From positions 124,001 to 188,000 of the forward strand of contig NZ_JAJNMU010000017.1 of the NCBI RefSeq assembly GCF_022458865.1: a stretch of DNA of 64,000 bases. Reading direction: 5' to 3'. The position numbers were made by a program, and so were the translations under genes. Origin of the DNA: Paenibacillus periandrae. GTDB lineage: Bacteria > Bacillota > Bacilli > Paenibacillales > NBRC-103111. Every line of letters begins with the position of its first letter. The stretch's first letter is position 1. Shown piece after piece: positions 31,869 through 39,955 of the stretch. The notes below the pieces were generated by a model that had not been told where the DNA came from, made no database searches, and saw only the letters and a list, made by a program, of their open reading frames with translations.

Positions 31869-34220
31869 TTGGGTAAAACACAACATACGGGACCCATTAA
31901 GCTCCCCAAACGACTGGATCCGAAGCTGTGGGTGAGTAAAGCTCCCTTCGGATTGGGGCAAGTCAAACCACATCATATTAAAGAATCATTGAAGATTGCC
32001 TGGGAGAATAAAGATCAACTGCCATATGCCTATCGAATATTGACACAAGGCGTGTGTGATGGCTGTGCACTCGGTGTATCCGGACTGTATGACAGGACGC
32101 TTGCAGGACCGCATGTATGTACGACCCGACTTAACGTTCTGCGTCTCAATACGATGCCGGAGATCAGACCGGAGGTACTGCATCAGGATATTGCAGAGCT
32201 GCGGACCATGGACAGTGCAGCGCTGCGCAAGCTGGGCCGAATTCCGTATCCGTTGATACGCAGGCCTGGGGAGAACAGGTTTGCCAGACTTCCATGGGAT
32301 GAGGCTCTCGAGCTGATCGCCGCAAAAATTCGAGCTATCGATCCCAAGCAGCTTGCTTTTTATTTGACAGGACGTGGCATCACTAATGAATCCTATTACG
32401 CTGCAGGCAAGGTTGCACGCTTGCTGGGAACGAATCATATAGACAACGCCTCCAGAATCTGCCACTCACCATCCAAAACAGCGCTTAAGCGTTCTGTCGG
32501 AATCGGGGCTTCCAGCTGTAATTATAAGGATTGGATTGGCACCGATGTGCTCGTGTTCTGGGGCAGTGTAGCCGCCAACAATCAACCGGTATCGACCAAA
32601 TATATGTACGCGGCCAAGCGCAAAGGCACCCGGATTATCGTCATTAACCCTTACCATGAGCCATCGATGGATCAATATTGGATTCCCTCTATCCCAGAGT
32701 CTGCGTTATTTGGGACCAAGCTGACCGATGACTTTTATCAGGTTCATATTGGTGGGGATATCGCTTTTATGAACGGTGTGATGAAGCACTGGTTCGAGAT
32801 GGAAGAAGCGAGTCCAGGCTCTGCGGTAGATCATGCCTTCATTGAAGCGCATACGAACGGTTATGAACAGCTGAAGGCTCATGTCAGGGTGCAGGATTGG
32901 GAGCTGCTGGAACGCTCATCAGGACTGAGCCGTGAACGCATGCTGGAATTTGCCCGTTTGCTGGCTGCGGCGAGATCAGCTGTATTCGTCTGGAGTATGG
33001 GGCTGACGCAGCATCGTTTCGGTACGGACAACATTTCACAGGTGGCGAATTTGGCCTTGCTGCGAGGATTTCTGGGCCGTGAGTTTTGCGGGTTAATGCC
33101 CATTCGCGGACACAGCGGGGTACAGGGATCCGGAGAAATGGGTGCAGATCCGTTCAGCCTGCCCGGAGGCGAATTCAATGCGGATGGTATTGCACGCATG
33201 GAACGGGCATGGGGCTTCGAGCTGCCCAAATGGCAGGGGGATATTGTCGGAGTCTCGTTGGAGAATTCGATGCTTCCTGATGACCACGAGCGTAAGCTGA
33301 AGCTTTTTTATACGTCAGGAGGAAATTTTTTGGAAACGATGCCTGACCCCGATTTCGTTCGCAAATGTCTGGAAAATGTCGATATTCGGGTGCATCAGGA
33401 CATTGTGTTGAATACGTCTACGCTTGCTGAAGCGAGGGAGGCCGTGATCGTATTGCCTGCGATGACTCGCTATGAGCAGCCTGGAGGTGGAACCTCGACA
33501 TCCACAGAGCGGATGGTCTATTATTCACCGGAAATCAAAGGGCCAAGAGTCAGTGAGGCACGTGCAGAGTGGGCCATCTATGCCGAGCTTGCAGCCAAAG
33601 TAAATCCAGCGTATGAACGATTGATCGCTTTTCAGAGTGCAGAGGATATTCGGCGTGAAATTGCTGCTGCGGCCACTTATTATGATGGTATTCAGCATTT
33701 ATCCGAGCGTGGCGATGTGTTTCAATGGGGCGGCGCCTGGCTCTGCGAGGATGGAGTGTGCCCGACCGCGGATGGCCGCGGTAATCTGATCCCCATCGAA
33801 CAACCTGAGCTTCGTAAGCCGGAAGGGCATTTCCGTGTCACGACCCGCCGCGGCAAGCAGTTTAATTCCATGATCTATAGTGCCACCGATCCTTTTAATG
33901 GAGCCGACCGTTACGATGTGCTGATCAATCCGCAGGATGCTAAATCACTGCAGCTTAAAGCGGGTGATGCTATCGTAGTATATAACCAATACGGATTGCT
34001 TCATGGGTGGGCGAAGCCGGTTCCGATTCAACAAGGTAATATTGAGGTTCATTGGCCTGAAGGCAACAGCCTGATTCCCAAAGGTGTCTATGAAGCTCAC
34101 GCAGGCATACCAGAATATAATACAGCTGCAGTTGTAGAAAAGGCGGAAACGTTCCATGCCCTTAAAGACACCAAATACGTCGAAAAACGAGTGCTGGAGC
34201 TGGAAACGGAAATGGGGTGA
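31869..34220 (+). CDS. Molybdopterin oxidoreductase, FdhF/YdeP family
   Basis: A 783-residue molybdopterin-dependent enzyme related to formate dehydrogenase alpha subunits but of the YdeP type. The N-terminal GVCDGCALGVSG and GPHVCTTRLN are the family's Cys motifs, lacking the full 4Fe-4S set. The body has RGITNESYYAAGK, NNQPVSTKYMYAAKRKG and a C-terminal molydopterin-dinucleotide-binding domain (PLRVTTRRG-like FRVTTRRGKQFNSM). TTG 31869 with AAGGAGG eight bases upstream is the start; the frame to 31725 runs only through the leader hairpin. fdhD follows at once. Confidence 0.9.
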   Translation: MGKTQHTGPIKLPKRLDPKLWVSKAPFGLGQVKPHHIKESLKIAWENKDQLPYAYRILTQGVCDGCALGVSGLYDRTLAGPHVCTTRLNVLRLNTMPEIRPEVLHQDIAELRTMDSAALRKLGRIPYPLIRRPGENRFARLPWDEALELIAAKIRAIDPKQLAFYLTGRGITNESYYAAGKVARLLGTNHIDNASRICHSPSKTALKRSVGIGASSCNYKDWIGTDVLVFWGSVAANNQPVSTKYMYAAKRKGTRIIVINPYHEPSMDQYWIPSIPESALFGTKLTDDFYQVHIGGDIAFMNGVMKHWFEMEEASPGSAVDHAFIEAHTNGYEQLKAHVRVQDWELLERSSGLSRERMLEFARLLAAARSAVFVWSMGLTQHRFGTDNISQVANLALLRGFLGREFCGLMPIRGHSGVQGSGEMGADPFSLPGGEFNADGIARMERAWGFELPKWQGDIVGVSLENSMLPDDHERKLKLFYTSGGNFLETMPDPDFVRKCLENVDIRVHQDIVLNTSTLAEAREAVIVLPAMTRYEQPGGGTSTSTERMVYYSPEIKGPRVSEARAEWAIYAELAAKVNPAYERLIAFQSAEDIRREIAAAATYYDGIQHLSERGDVFQWGGAWLCEDGVCPTADGRGNLIPIEQPELRKPEGHFRVTTRRGKQFNSMIYSATDPFNGADRYDVLINPQDAKSLQLKAGDAIVVYNQYGLLHGWAKPVPIQQGNIEVHWPEGNSLIPKGVYEAHAGIPEYNTAAVVEKAETFHALKDTKYVEKRVLELETEMG

Positions 34221-34226
34221 AGCCGA

Positions 34227-35063
34227 ATGGGAATGGACTTTATGGATGACTTTGCAATTGAACAACCAGTAACGGCCACATGGCGTATATTGAAGTATTC
34301 CGGTGGTCAATTTAACGAGCAGGAAGACGTAGTGGCTTCTGAATATCCGCTTACTGTTCGAATAGACGGAGAGGAGTTTGCCACCATCGTATGCAGTCCT
34401 TCGGATCTGGAGGATATGGCGATTGGTTTTCTTGCCTCTGAGGGGGTTATTCGCGTCATCGAGGATATCCGTACGTTAAAGCTGAATGTGGAGCGCGGTT
34501 TTGTCGATGTTGAGCTCAAGGTTAAGCAAAACACCAGCAAGGATTCGTATAACAAGCGATTCATTGGCTCTTGCTGCGGGAAGAGCCGGCAGTTTTATTT
34601 TCATAATGATGCGAGAACAGCCAAGACGATCCCATTACGTACTCGTATTAGTGCTGTACGCTGTCTGGAGCTGATGAACCAGCTTCAGCAAGCTTCCGCT
34701 GAGTTTCATCATACCGGAGGTGTGCATAATGCGGCGTTATGCAGTGCTGACAGCGCTGGAGCGCCTGTCTCGCTCATTCGTTCAGATATAGGCAGACATA
34801 ATGCACTGGACAAAATTTTTGGACAATGCATCAGACACCGCATCCCGCTTCAAGGAAAGGTTATTGTTTTTAGTGGGAGAGTTTCCTCTGAGGTGCTGCT
34901 GAAGGTGGCGAAGATTGGTGTAGGTATCCTGCTGTCCAAGTCGGCCCCGACAGGACTGGCGCTTGAACTTGCCCATGACCTTGGGATTGCTGTAATCGGA
35001 TTTATTCGCGGGCATTCTTTTAATGTGTATACCCATTCGGAACGGTTGGAAATCGATAATTAA
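34227..35063 (+). CDS. fdhD: Formate dehydrogenase accessory sulfurtransferase FdhD
   Basis: A 278-residue protein that delivers sulfur to the molybdenum cofactor of formate dehydrogenase-type enzymes. Hallmarks are EYPLTVRIDGEEFATIVCSP, LASEGVIR, the Cys pair in IGSCCGKS, HHTGGVHNAALC and SDIGRHNALDK. It is six bases downstream of the molybdopterin oxidoreductase, on the same strand, supporting a dedicated role in maturing that enzyme. ATG 34227 is used. An MgtE-like ferredoxin or NAD subunit is not present. Confidence 0.93.
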   Translation: MGMDFMDDFAIEQPVTATWRILKYSGGQFNEQEDVVASEYPLTVRIDGEEFATIVCSPSDLEDMAIGFLASEGVIRVIEDIRTLKLNVERGFVDVELKVKQNTSKDSYNKRFIGSCCGKSRQFYFHNDARTAKTIPLRTRISAVRCLELMNQLQQASAEFHHTGGVHNAALCSADSAGAPVSLIRSDIGRHNALDKIFGQCIRHRIPLQGKVIVFSGRVSSEVLLKVAKIGVGILLSKSAPTGLALELAHDLGIAVIGFIRGHSFNVYTHSERLEIDN

Positions 35064-35266
35064 ATTTCCTTCAGCGAAAAAAGTGAGGTGTTTGATGTCA
35101 AGGTCAAGATATGTTGATTAATTGAAAAAACCGACAAGAAATGTCCTGAAACGATAATATATTTACTGTAAAATTAACCGTAGGCGATGAGCATTTACAG
35201 GAGCTTTGCAAGCGTCAGGGTTCCTTCCGTCTTTTTGTGATAAACATACCCTAAGGAGGTATTGTA

Positions 35267-36034
35267 ATGACCGCATTTGGTTGGTGTATGCAGATCGAGC
35301 ATGCTGAGGAGCTTCAAAGATATGGATATGATTATATTGAATGTTCAATTGCTCCCTTGTTGAGTCAGGATGAAGAGGCTTTCAAGAAAGCGTTACCTTT
35401 GTATATCAATAGCCCACTTCCGGTTAAAGCCTGGAATGTGCTATTTCCCGGAGATATTAAAGTCGTAGGTCCTGAGGCTAATGAAACGATCATCACGAAC
35501 TATTTGGCCAGAGCCGTAGATACGATGTCTCAAGCAGGATCATCCATTTTTGTATTTGGAAGTGGAAGATCACGCAGCATCCCAGAGGGTTGGGAGCATG
35601 CACGTGCAGAGGAGCAGCTATTAAGGCTGCTAAGGATCATTGCGGAGCAGGTTAAGGGAACTAATCTTACTCTGGCTATCGAGCCTCTAAACACCAAAGA
35701 ATCGAATGTGATCACGAGTGTAGCTGAAGGTGTGCATTATGCCAAGCAAATTAATGATCCCGCTATTCGTGTATTAGCTGATTTTTATCATATGGATGAA
35801 GAATCTGAGCCATTGGAAACCATTGTCGCTCATAAGGATTGGCTGTCGCATATTCATATTGCCGATACGGGGCGTCAGTCTCCCGGAACTGGTCAATATC
35901 CGTATGAACGCTTTGTTGCGCAATTGAAGGCAGCAGGCTATAACGGTATGGTGTCGGCAGAATGTACGGTCAAGGATCGCGCTCAAGAGCTGCCGGCTTC
36001 ACTGAGCTTTATGAAAGAGCAGTGGTCGAAATAA
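35267..36034 (+). CDS. Sugar phosphate isomerase/epimerase (AP endonuclease 2-like TIM barrel)
   Basis: A 255-residue xylose-isomerase-like TIM barrel. It contains LAIEPLNTKESN with a metal-binding Glu, LADFYHM with Asp-His, WLSHIHIADTGR, and a final MVSAECTV with another metal-ligand Glu. These fit divalent-metal-dependent sugar isomerases or epimerases of the IolE/IolH/hydroxypyruvate isomerase group. ATG 35267 is preceded by AAGGAGG. It has no cotranscribed partner, so the substrate stays open. Confidence 0.85.
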   Translation: MTAFGWCMQIEHAEELQRYGYDYIECSIAPLLSQDEEAFKKALPLYINSPLPVKAWNVLFPGDIKVVGPEANETIITNYLARAVDTMSQAGSSIFVFGSGRSRSIPEGWEHARAEEQLLRLLRIIAEQVKGTNLTLAIEPLNTKESNVITSVAEGVHYAKQINDPAIRVLADFYHMDEESEPLETIVAHKDWLSHIHIADTGRQSPGTGQYPYERFVAQLKAAGYNGMVSAECTVKDRAQELPASLSFMKEQWSK

Positions 36035-36054
36035 ACGAATCGCAATTGCTGTAA

Positions 36055-36141
36055 AGCTGCTACAAAAAAGAAGTCACCGTTGATCCCAACGGCAAACTGG
36101 TACTCTTAGTCAAGGATACTTTAAAAAAATTGTTAGGCTAA
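36055..36141 (+). pseudogene. Short C-terminal gene remnant
   Basis: An open frame without a start codon encodes KKEVTVDPNGKLVLLVKD and then TLKKLLG before TAA. It is preceded by an in-frame stop and followed by a good terminator, which suggests the tail of a lost gene. Family not recognised. The remaining gap to 36351 contains a minus-strand stretch (36133-36324) that I cannot assign. Confidence 0.3.
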
Positions 36142-36148
36142 ACTTAAG

Positions 36149-36191
36149 AGATGATTCCTGTATTGAGCACTGAAACAGGAGTCATCTTTTT
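36149..36191 (+). terminator. Intrinsic terminator
   Basis: AGATGA-T-TCCTGT pairs with ACAGGA-G-TCATCT across 13 bases, followed by TTTTTT. Confidence 0.85.
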
Positions 36192-36351
36192 TAGTCCCCA
36201 CTGATTGTGCTATGATTAACTTATCAACATAGGCACGGACCCGCTTTGGCGGGCCCATAGCTACAGCCACATTCATTTGTAAAAAATCATAAGGGCGTCC
36301 GGCAGGAAAAAATGCTCCGCGCACCTCATGTGCAAGAACAGTAAAAGCTCT

Positions 36352-37056
36352 TTATTCCATATATTGCTCATCTGGCTCGTGTAAAGCTGAAGCCAAGATT
36401 TTCTCTGCGACGAATTCAGGAGTATCGGCAGAAGTGGAAGAGCCTTGTCGCTGCTTCTGGCGAACACCCAGAGCGTTTTTGCCAAAATCCGTTGCGGTTG
36501 AGCGCGGATAGACAGTAATCACCCGAATATTCTCTGAGGCTAATTCATCTCGTGCCGTATCGGAAAGCATGTTCAATGCGGCTTTGGTAGCTGCATAGGC
36601 TGCCATTCCAGCAATACGCATCTTGGAGACCACCGAACTTATATTGATGATCAGTCCTCCCCCTTGCTCTCGCATAATAGGAATCACAGCTTGCATAGCT
36701 GCTAATGGTCCAAACACATTGAGGTCCAGGGTCTTGCGGAAGTCATCAGGATTGAGGTCAGCGATCGTGCCAACTGCAGCTTGTCCTACGTTATTGATGA
36801 CCACATCCAAGCTACCAAAGTAGCGCACCGTCTCCTCAATGACTTTTTGAACTTGCTTCGGATCGCTCACGTCAGCAGGCAGAGCGACGGCGTCACTTCC
36901 CTGGCTCTGCAGTTCCTCGGCGAGATGATTGAGTGCGTCGGCAGATCGAGCTACCAATGCTAATTTAGCACCAGCAGCTGCAAAGCGGCGTACTGTGGCT
37001 AAGCCGATACCAGCGGATGCTCCAGTAATAAGAACGACCTTGTCACGAATTTCCAT
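36352..37056 (-). CDS. Short-chain dehydrogenase/reductase (SDR)
   Basis: A 234-residue classical SDR. ITGASAGIG is the cofactor loop, NNVG replaces NNAG (VINNVGQAA), ISSV precedes the catalytic YAATK, and YPRSTATDF follows. ATG 37056 is chosen because GGAAGGGGC lies just upstream; the ATG at 37074 is inside that region. It is divergent from a LysR gene across 123 bases, a usual arrangement for LysR targets. The substrate is unknown. Two other SDR genes lie at 8128 and 27340. Confidence 0.86.
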   Translation of the reverse strand: MEIRDKVVLITGASAGIGLATVRRFAAAGAKLALVARSADALNHLAEELQSQGSDAVALPADVSDPKQVQKVIEETVRYFGSLDVVINNVGQAAVGTIADLNPDDFRKTLDLNVFGPLAAMQAVIPIMREQGGGLIINISSVVSKMRIAGMAAYAATKAALNMLSDTARDELASENIRVITVYPRSTATDFGKNALGVRQKQRQGSSTSADTPEFVAEKILASALHEPDEQYME

Positions 37057-37110
37057 TATAATTGCCCCTTCCATTCTTTTTAGCGCCTCTCAAATTTAAC
37101 TGTTTGGCAC

Positions 37111-37127
37111 TTGAAACGGAAGTTCAA
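37111..37127. promoter_or_regulatory. Candidate LysR box between SDR and LysR genes
   Basis: TTGAA-N7-TTCAA is a dyad containing the T-N11-A pattern of LysR binding sites, centred in the divergent intergenic region. Confidence 0.45.
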
Positions 37128-37179
37128 ATAGGTTAGCATGGCATTAACTAAAAGTTTATGCAATGAAGGGGTTCTTTGA

Positions 37180-38061
37180 ATGAATGAACAATTGAATACG
37201 TTTATTCAAGTGGCAGAGTCTGGCAGCTTTTCCAAGGCAGCCGAAAAACTATTTGTGTCTCCTACCGCTGTGATGAAGCAAATTAATTTGTTGGAAAAGC
37301 ATATAGGAGTGCCTCTTTTGATTCGCACTAACCATGGTGTTGAGCTCACCGAGGCAGGTAAATCATTTAACAAGGATGCAGCATTATTTTTGCGGAATTT
37401 TCAAGAAGCCGTGCTGCGTATACGTCAAGGTACACTGGGAAGTCAGCATGAAATTCGTGTGGGCACTTCTATACTTAATCCCTGCAAGGTTTTGCTGGAT
37501 TTGTGGAATGAAATCAGCGACCAATATCCGCAGTTTAAAATAAAAATCGTCCATTTTGAGGATGATGCTTATACACTTCCAGCCACTTATCGTACCATTG
37601 GCAAACACTTTGATTTCATCGTTGGGCCATATCTTACAGAAGACTGGGAGGATTATCTCCGTTTTAATAAACTGGGTAGTTACCGTTTTTGCTTTGCTGT
37701 ATCTCGCAGCCATCGGCTGGCTTCTAAAAAAACACTGTCTGTCAAAGATTTGTATGGAGAGAAGTTGGCCGTGGTGAAAGGTGGAAAAAGTGCAGTAATT
37801 GATGGAATTCGTGATTTTTTGATAATGAACCATCCTAAAATCAAAATTAAAGATGTTCCACGCCTTTATGATATTGATGTATTCAATCGTTGCGAGCAAA
37901 GTGATACAGTCCTACTAACATTGGATGCATGGGTAGATATTCATCCGTCCTTAGTGACCATCCCAAGCGATCTGGATTTCAAAATACCCTATGGTTTGCT
38001 ATATCCCTTAAATCCATCCGAGAATGTCAATCAGTTTTTAGAAATCATAAACGAAATGTAA
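37180..38061 (+). CDS. LysR-family transcriptional regulator
   Basis: A 293-residue LysR protein. The DNA-binding region reads LNTFIQVAESGSFSKAAEKL, then SPTAVMKQINLLEKHIGVPL. The effector domain (about 90-290) is full length. ATG 37180 follows GAAGGGG. It is transcribed away from the SDR gene, with a TTGAA/TTCAA dyad between them. A strong terminator follows at 38075. The inducer is unknown. Confidence 0.9.
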   Translation: MNEQLNTFIQVAESGSFSKAAEKLFVSPTAVMKQINLLEKHIGVPLLIRTNHGVELTEAGKSFNKDAALFLRNFQEAVLRIRQGTLGSQHEIRVGTSILNPCKVLLDLWNEISDQYPQFKIKIVHFEDDAYTLPATYRTIGKHFDFIVGPYLTEDWEDYLRFNKLGSYRFCFAVSRSHRLASKKTLSVKDLYGEKLAVVKGGKSAVIDGIRDFLIMNHPKIKIKDVPRLYDIDVFNRCEQSDTVLLTLDAWVDIHPSLVTIPSDLDFKIPYGLLYPLNPSENVNQFLEIINEM

Positions 38062-38074
38062 TCTAAGCAAAGTT

Positions 38075-38105
38075 AACCGGCACATCATTGTGCCGGTTTT
38101 TTCGT
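38075..38105. terminator. Terminator of LysR gene
   Basis: AACCGGCACA and TGTGCCGGTT form a perfect stem followed by T6. Confidence 0.93.
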
Positions 38106-38133
38106 TAACGTAATCTGCCCGCTTAATGCAGTG

Positions 38134-38955
38134 TTACTTAATTATATTCCCCAGACGTGCAGCAGTATCCGTTGAAGCTGTATAAATCATGACCTTCAGA
38201 TCAGGATGGGTCGGTGGCTGCAAGGTCACATGTTCAAACTCCATCTCTCCGATACGAGGATCGTACCACCGTTTGTGGCAATCTGTTACTACCTGAACGT
38301 CATGCATAGGCCAGCTCTCGCGAAACAGCTGGCTGGTCTGCATAAATTCATCAATAAGCTCCTTGAACCTCGTATCATTAGGGAAGTGTCCGTAATCCGC
38401 ACGAAAGCGTGCAATCATGATTTGTCTTTTGGCATCCCAATCCTTTACGCCTGATCCCATCTTGGCGTCCGTCAAAAAAAGTCTCATATAATTGGGGCTG
38501 TGCGGCATGTGAGTTGATAATGAGGGGAATTGGAAAACGAACTCAGCTGCTTTGTTCCAAAACAGTAAATCCCAGTATCTTCCGATTGCGAATGCCGGAT
38601 TCGGTTCAAGAGCCCTGATCATCCGTTCCAAGCCTGTATTTAATTGTTGATTTTCTATGTTTTCTTGTTGTACGGGTCTTGCAAGAAGATGGAGATGGCA
38701 GCGTTCATCCTCAGTCAATTGCAGCGCTATTGCTATGTTATTCAGCACATCCTCTGACGGATTGACATTTCTGCCTTGTTCCAAAGAGGTGTACCATGAT
38801 GTTCCAATATGGGCAAGCTGGGCTACTTCTTCCCTTCGAAGCCCCGAGGTCCGGCGTTTTCCATAGGATGCCAACCCTACCTCTTCCGGAGTAAGACGTT
38901 CCCGGCGCGAGCGCAAAAATTCACCTAACGACTTCCTGGGAAAAAGATCCTCCAT
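38134..38955 (-). CDS. XRE-type regulator with MmyB-like ligand-binding domain
   Basis: A 273-residue regulator. The N-terminal helix-turn-helix (about 10-75) has LGEFLRSRRERLTPEEVGL and GLRREEVAQLAHIGTSWYTSLEQGR. The C-terminal MmyB-like PAS-related domain (about 100-270) has PAFAIGRYWDLLFWNKAAEF and FEHVTLQPPTHPDLKVMIYTA. MmyB-type proteins are thought to bind fatty-acid-like ligands. ATG 38955 has AAGGAGG upstream. It is divergent from the epimerase-like gene, its probable target, as is typical for the family. Confidence 0.9.
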   Translation of the reverse strand: MEDLFPRKSLGEFLRSRRERLTPEEVGLASYGKRRTSGLRREEVAQLAHIGTSWYTSLEQGRNVNPSEDVLNNIAIALQLTEDERCHLHLLARPVQQENIENQQLNTGLERMIRALEPNPAFAIGRYWDLLFWNKAAEFVFQFPSLSTHMPHSPNYMRLFLTDAKMGSGVKDWDAKRQIMIARFRADYGHFPNDTRFKELIDEFMQTSQLFRESWPMHDVQVVTDCHKRWYDPRIGEMEFEHVTLQPPTHPDLKVMIYTASTDTAARLGNIIK

Positions 38956-39027
38956 TCAAATTCCTCCTTATCCTGATACTTTCAATCATACGATAAACAC
39001 AGGAAGGTTGCTGCTTGCGCGTTCTAT

Positions 39028-39042
39028 TATACTACCAGTATA
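39028..39042. promoter_or_regulatory. Candidate operator between MmyB-like regulator and epimerase genes
   Basis: TATACT-ACC-AGTATA is a perfect 6-3-6 dyad within the divergent promoter region, about 30 bases before the epimerase start. Confidence 0.5.
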
Positions 39043-39072
39043 GCTTCTAAAAAACTTGGGAGGATTTGAACA

Positions 39073-39915
39073 ATGAACATTTTTGTAACAGGTGCCACAG
39101 GAAAAGTAGGAAGTCGTTTAGTTCCGCGTATGTTACAGTGGGATCATCACGTTAAAGTGTTGGTTAGGGACGCTGCAAAGGCGGATTGGCTTCATCAGCA
39201 GGGAGCTGAGCTTGTTGAAGGCGATCTTTTGCAGCCGGACGATTATATTGACGCTCTCCGGGGTACTGAGGCTGTGATTCACTTGGCTGCACAGTTCCGT
39301 GGGGTGGACGAGAACACCGCCAAAATCTCAAACATCGATGGCACTATAGCTCTGGCAAACGCTGCACTACAGACGGAAGTGCCAAAATTTGTTTTTTCCA
39401 GCACCAATCATGTATACGGCTCCGGGAATCATGCAAGACCAAACCGTGAAGATGACGAGCTTAGGCCTTCCTTTCCTTATCCTCAAACCAAAGCCGCGGC
39501 CGAAGTCGCCTTGCTGCAGCTGCACCGTGAACAGGGATTGGGGCTGCGTATAATGCGGCTTCCTTTTGTCTATGGGGATCGAGACCCTCATATCATGGAA
39601 TTTCTTCCGTTCATGCGCAATTGGAATCCAGCCAAACGAATGCATATGGCACACCATGCGGATGTAGCTCAAGCCCTGCTGCTCGCCGCTTACACACCAG
39701 GAATTAATGGTCGGATCTACAATGTTGCCGACGATGCACCAATCTCCGTTGCAGAATTGGCGCTTCTTCATCATAGTGAAATTCCGTCAAACGCCCTGCA
39801 GCAGGATTATGATCCATGGGATATGATCGTCGATACAACACGGATCAGAGAAGAATTAAATTATCGGCCGATTTACCCGTCATTTTATTCGGCAAGAGAT
39901 GCAGGTGCTATCTAA
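39073..39915 (+). CDS. NAD(P)-dependent epimerase/dehydratase family protein
   Basis: A 280-residue extended SDR. The N-terminal cofactor motif is VTGATGKVGSRL, followed by GDLLQPDDYIDAL, VIHLAAQFRG, VFSSTNHVYG and YPQTKAAAE with the catalytic Tyr and Lys. The C-terminal domain is shorter than in sugar epimerases. It is divergently transcribed from an MmyB-type regulator, a common pair in soil bacteria where such reductases act on unknown ketones or sugars. ATG 39073 has GGGAGG upstream. Confidence 0.87.
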   Translation: MNIFVTGATGKVGSRLVPRMLQWDHHVKVLVRDAAKADWLHQQGAELVEGDLLQPDDYIDALRGTEAVIHLAAQFRGVDENTAKISNIDGTIALANAALQTEVPKFVFSSTNHVYGSGNHARPNREDDELRPSFPYPQTKAAAEVALLQLHREQGLGLRIMRLPFVYGDRDPHIMEFLPFMRNWNPAKRMHMAHHADVAQALLLAAYTPGINGRIYNVADDAPISVAELALLHHSEIPSNALQQDYDPWDMIVDTTRIREELNYRPIYPSFYSARDAGAI

Positions 39916-39955
39916 TAAAGTTGAATATGGATAATTCGCCCCCAGCTACTTGATT

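Noticed and set aside
36133..36351. Minus-strand frame (GAFFPAGRPYDFLQMNVAVAMG) downstream of an SDR gene
   Set aside because: Protein-like in places but short, without ribosome site and overlapping a good terminator; I could not match it with a family.
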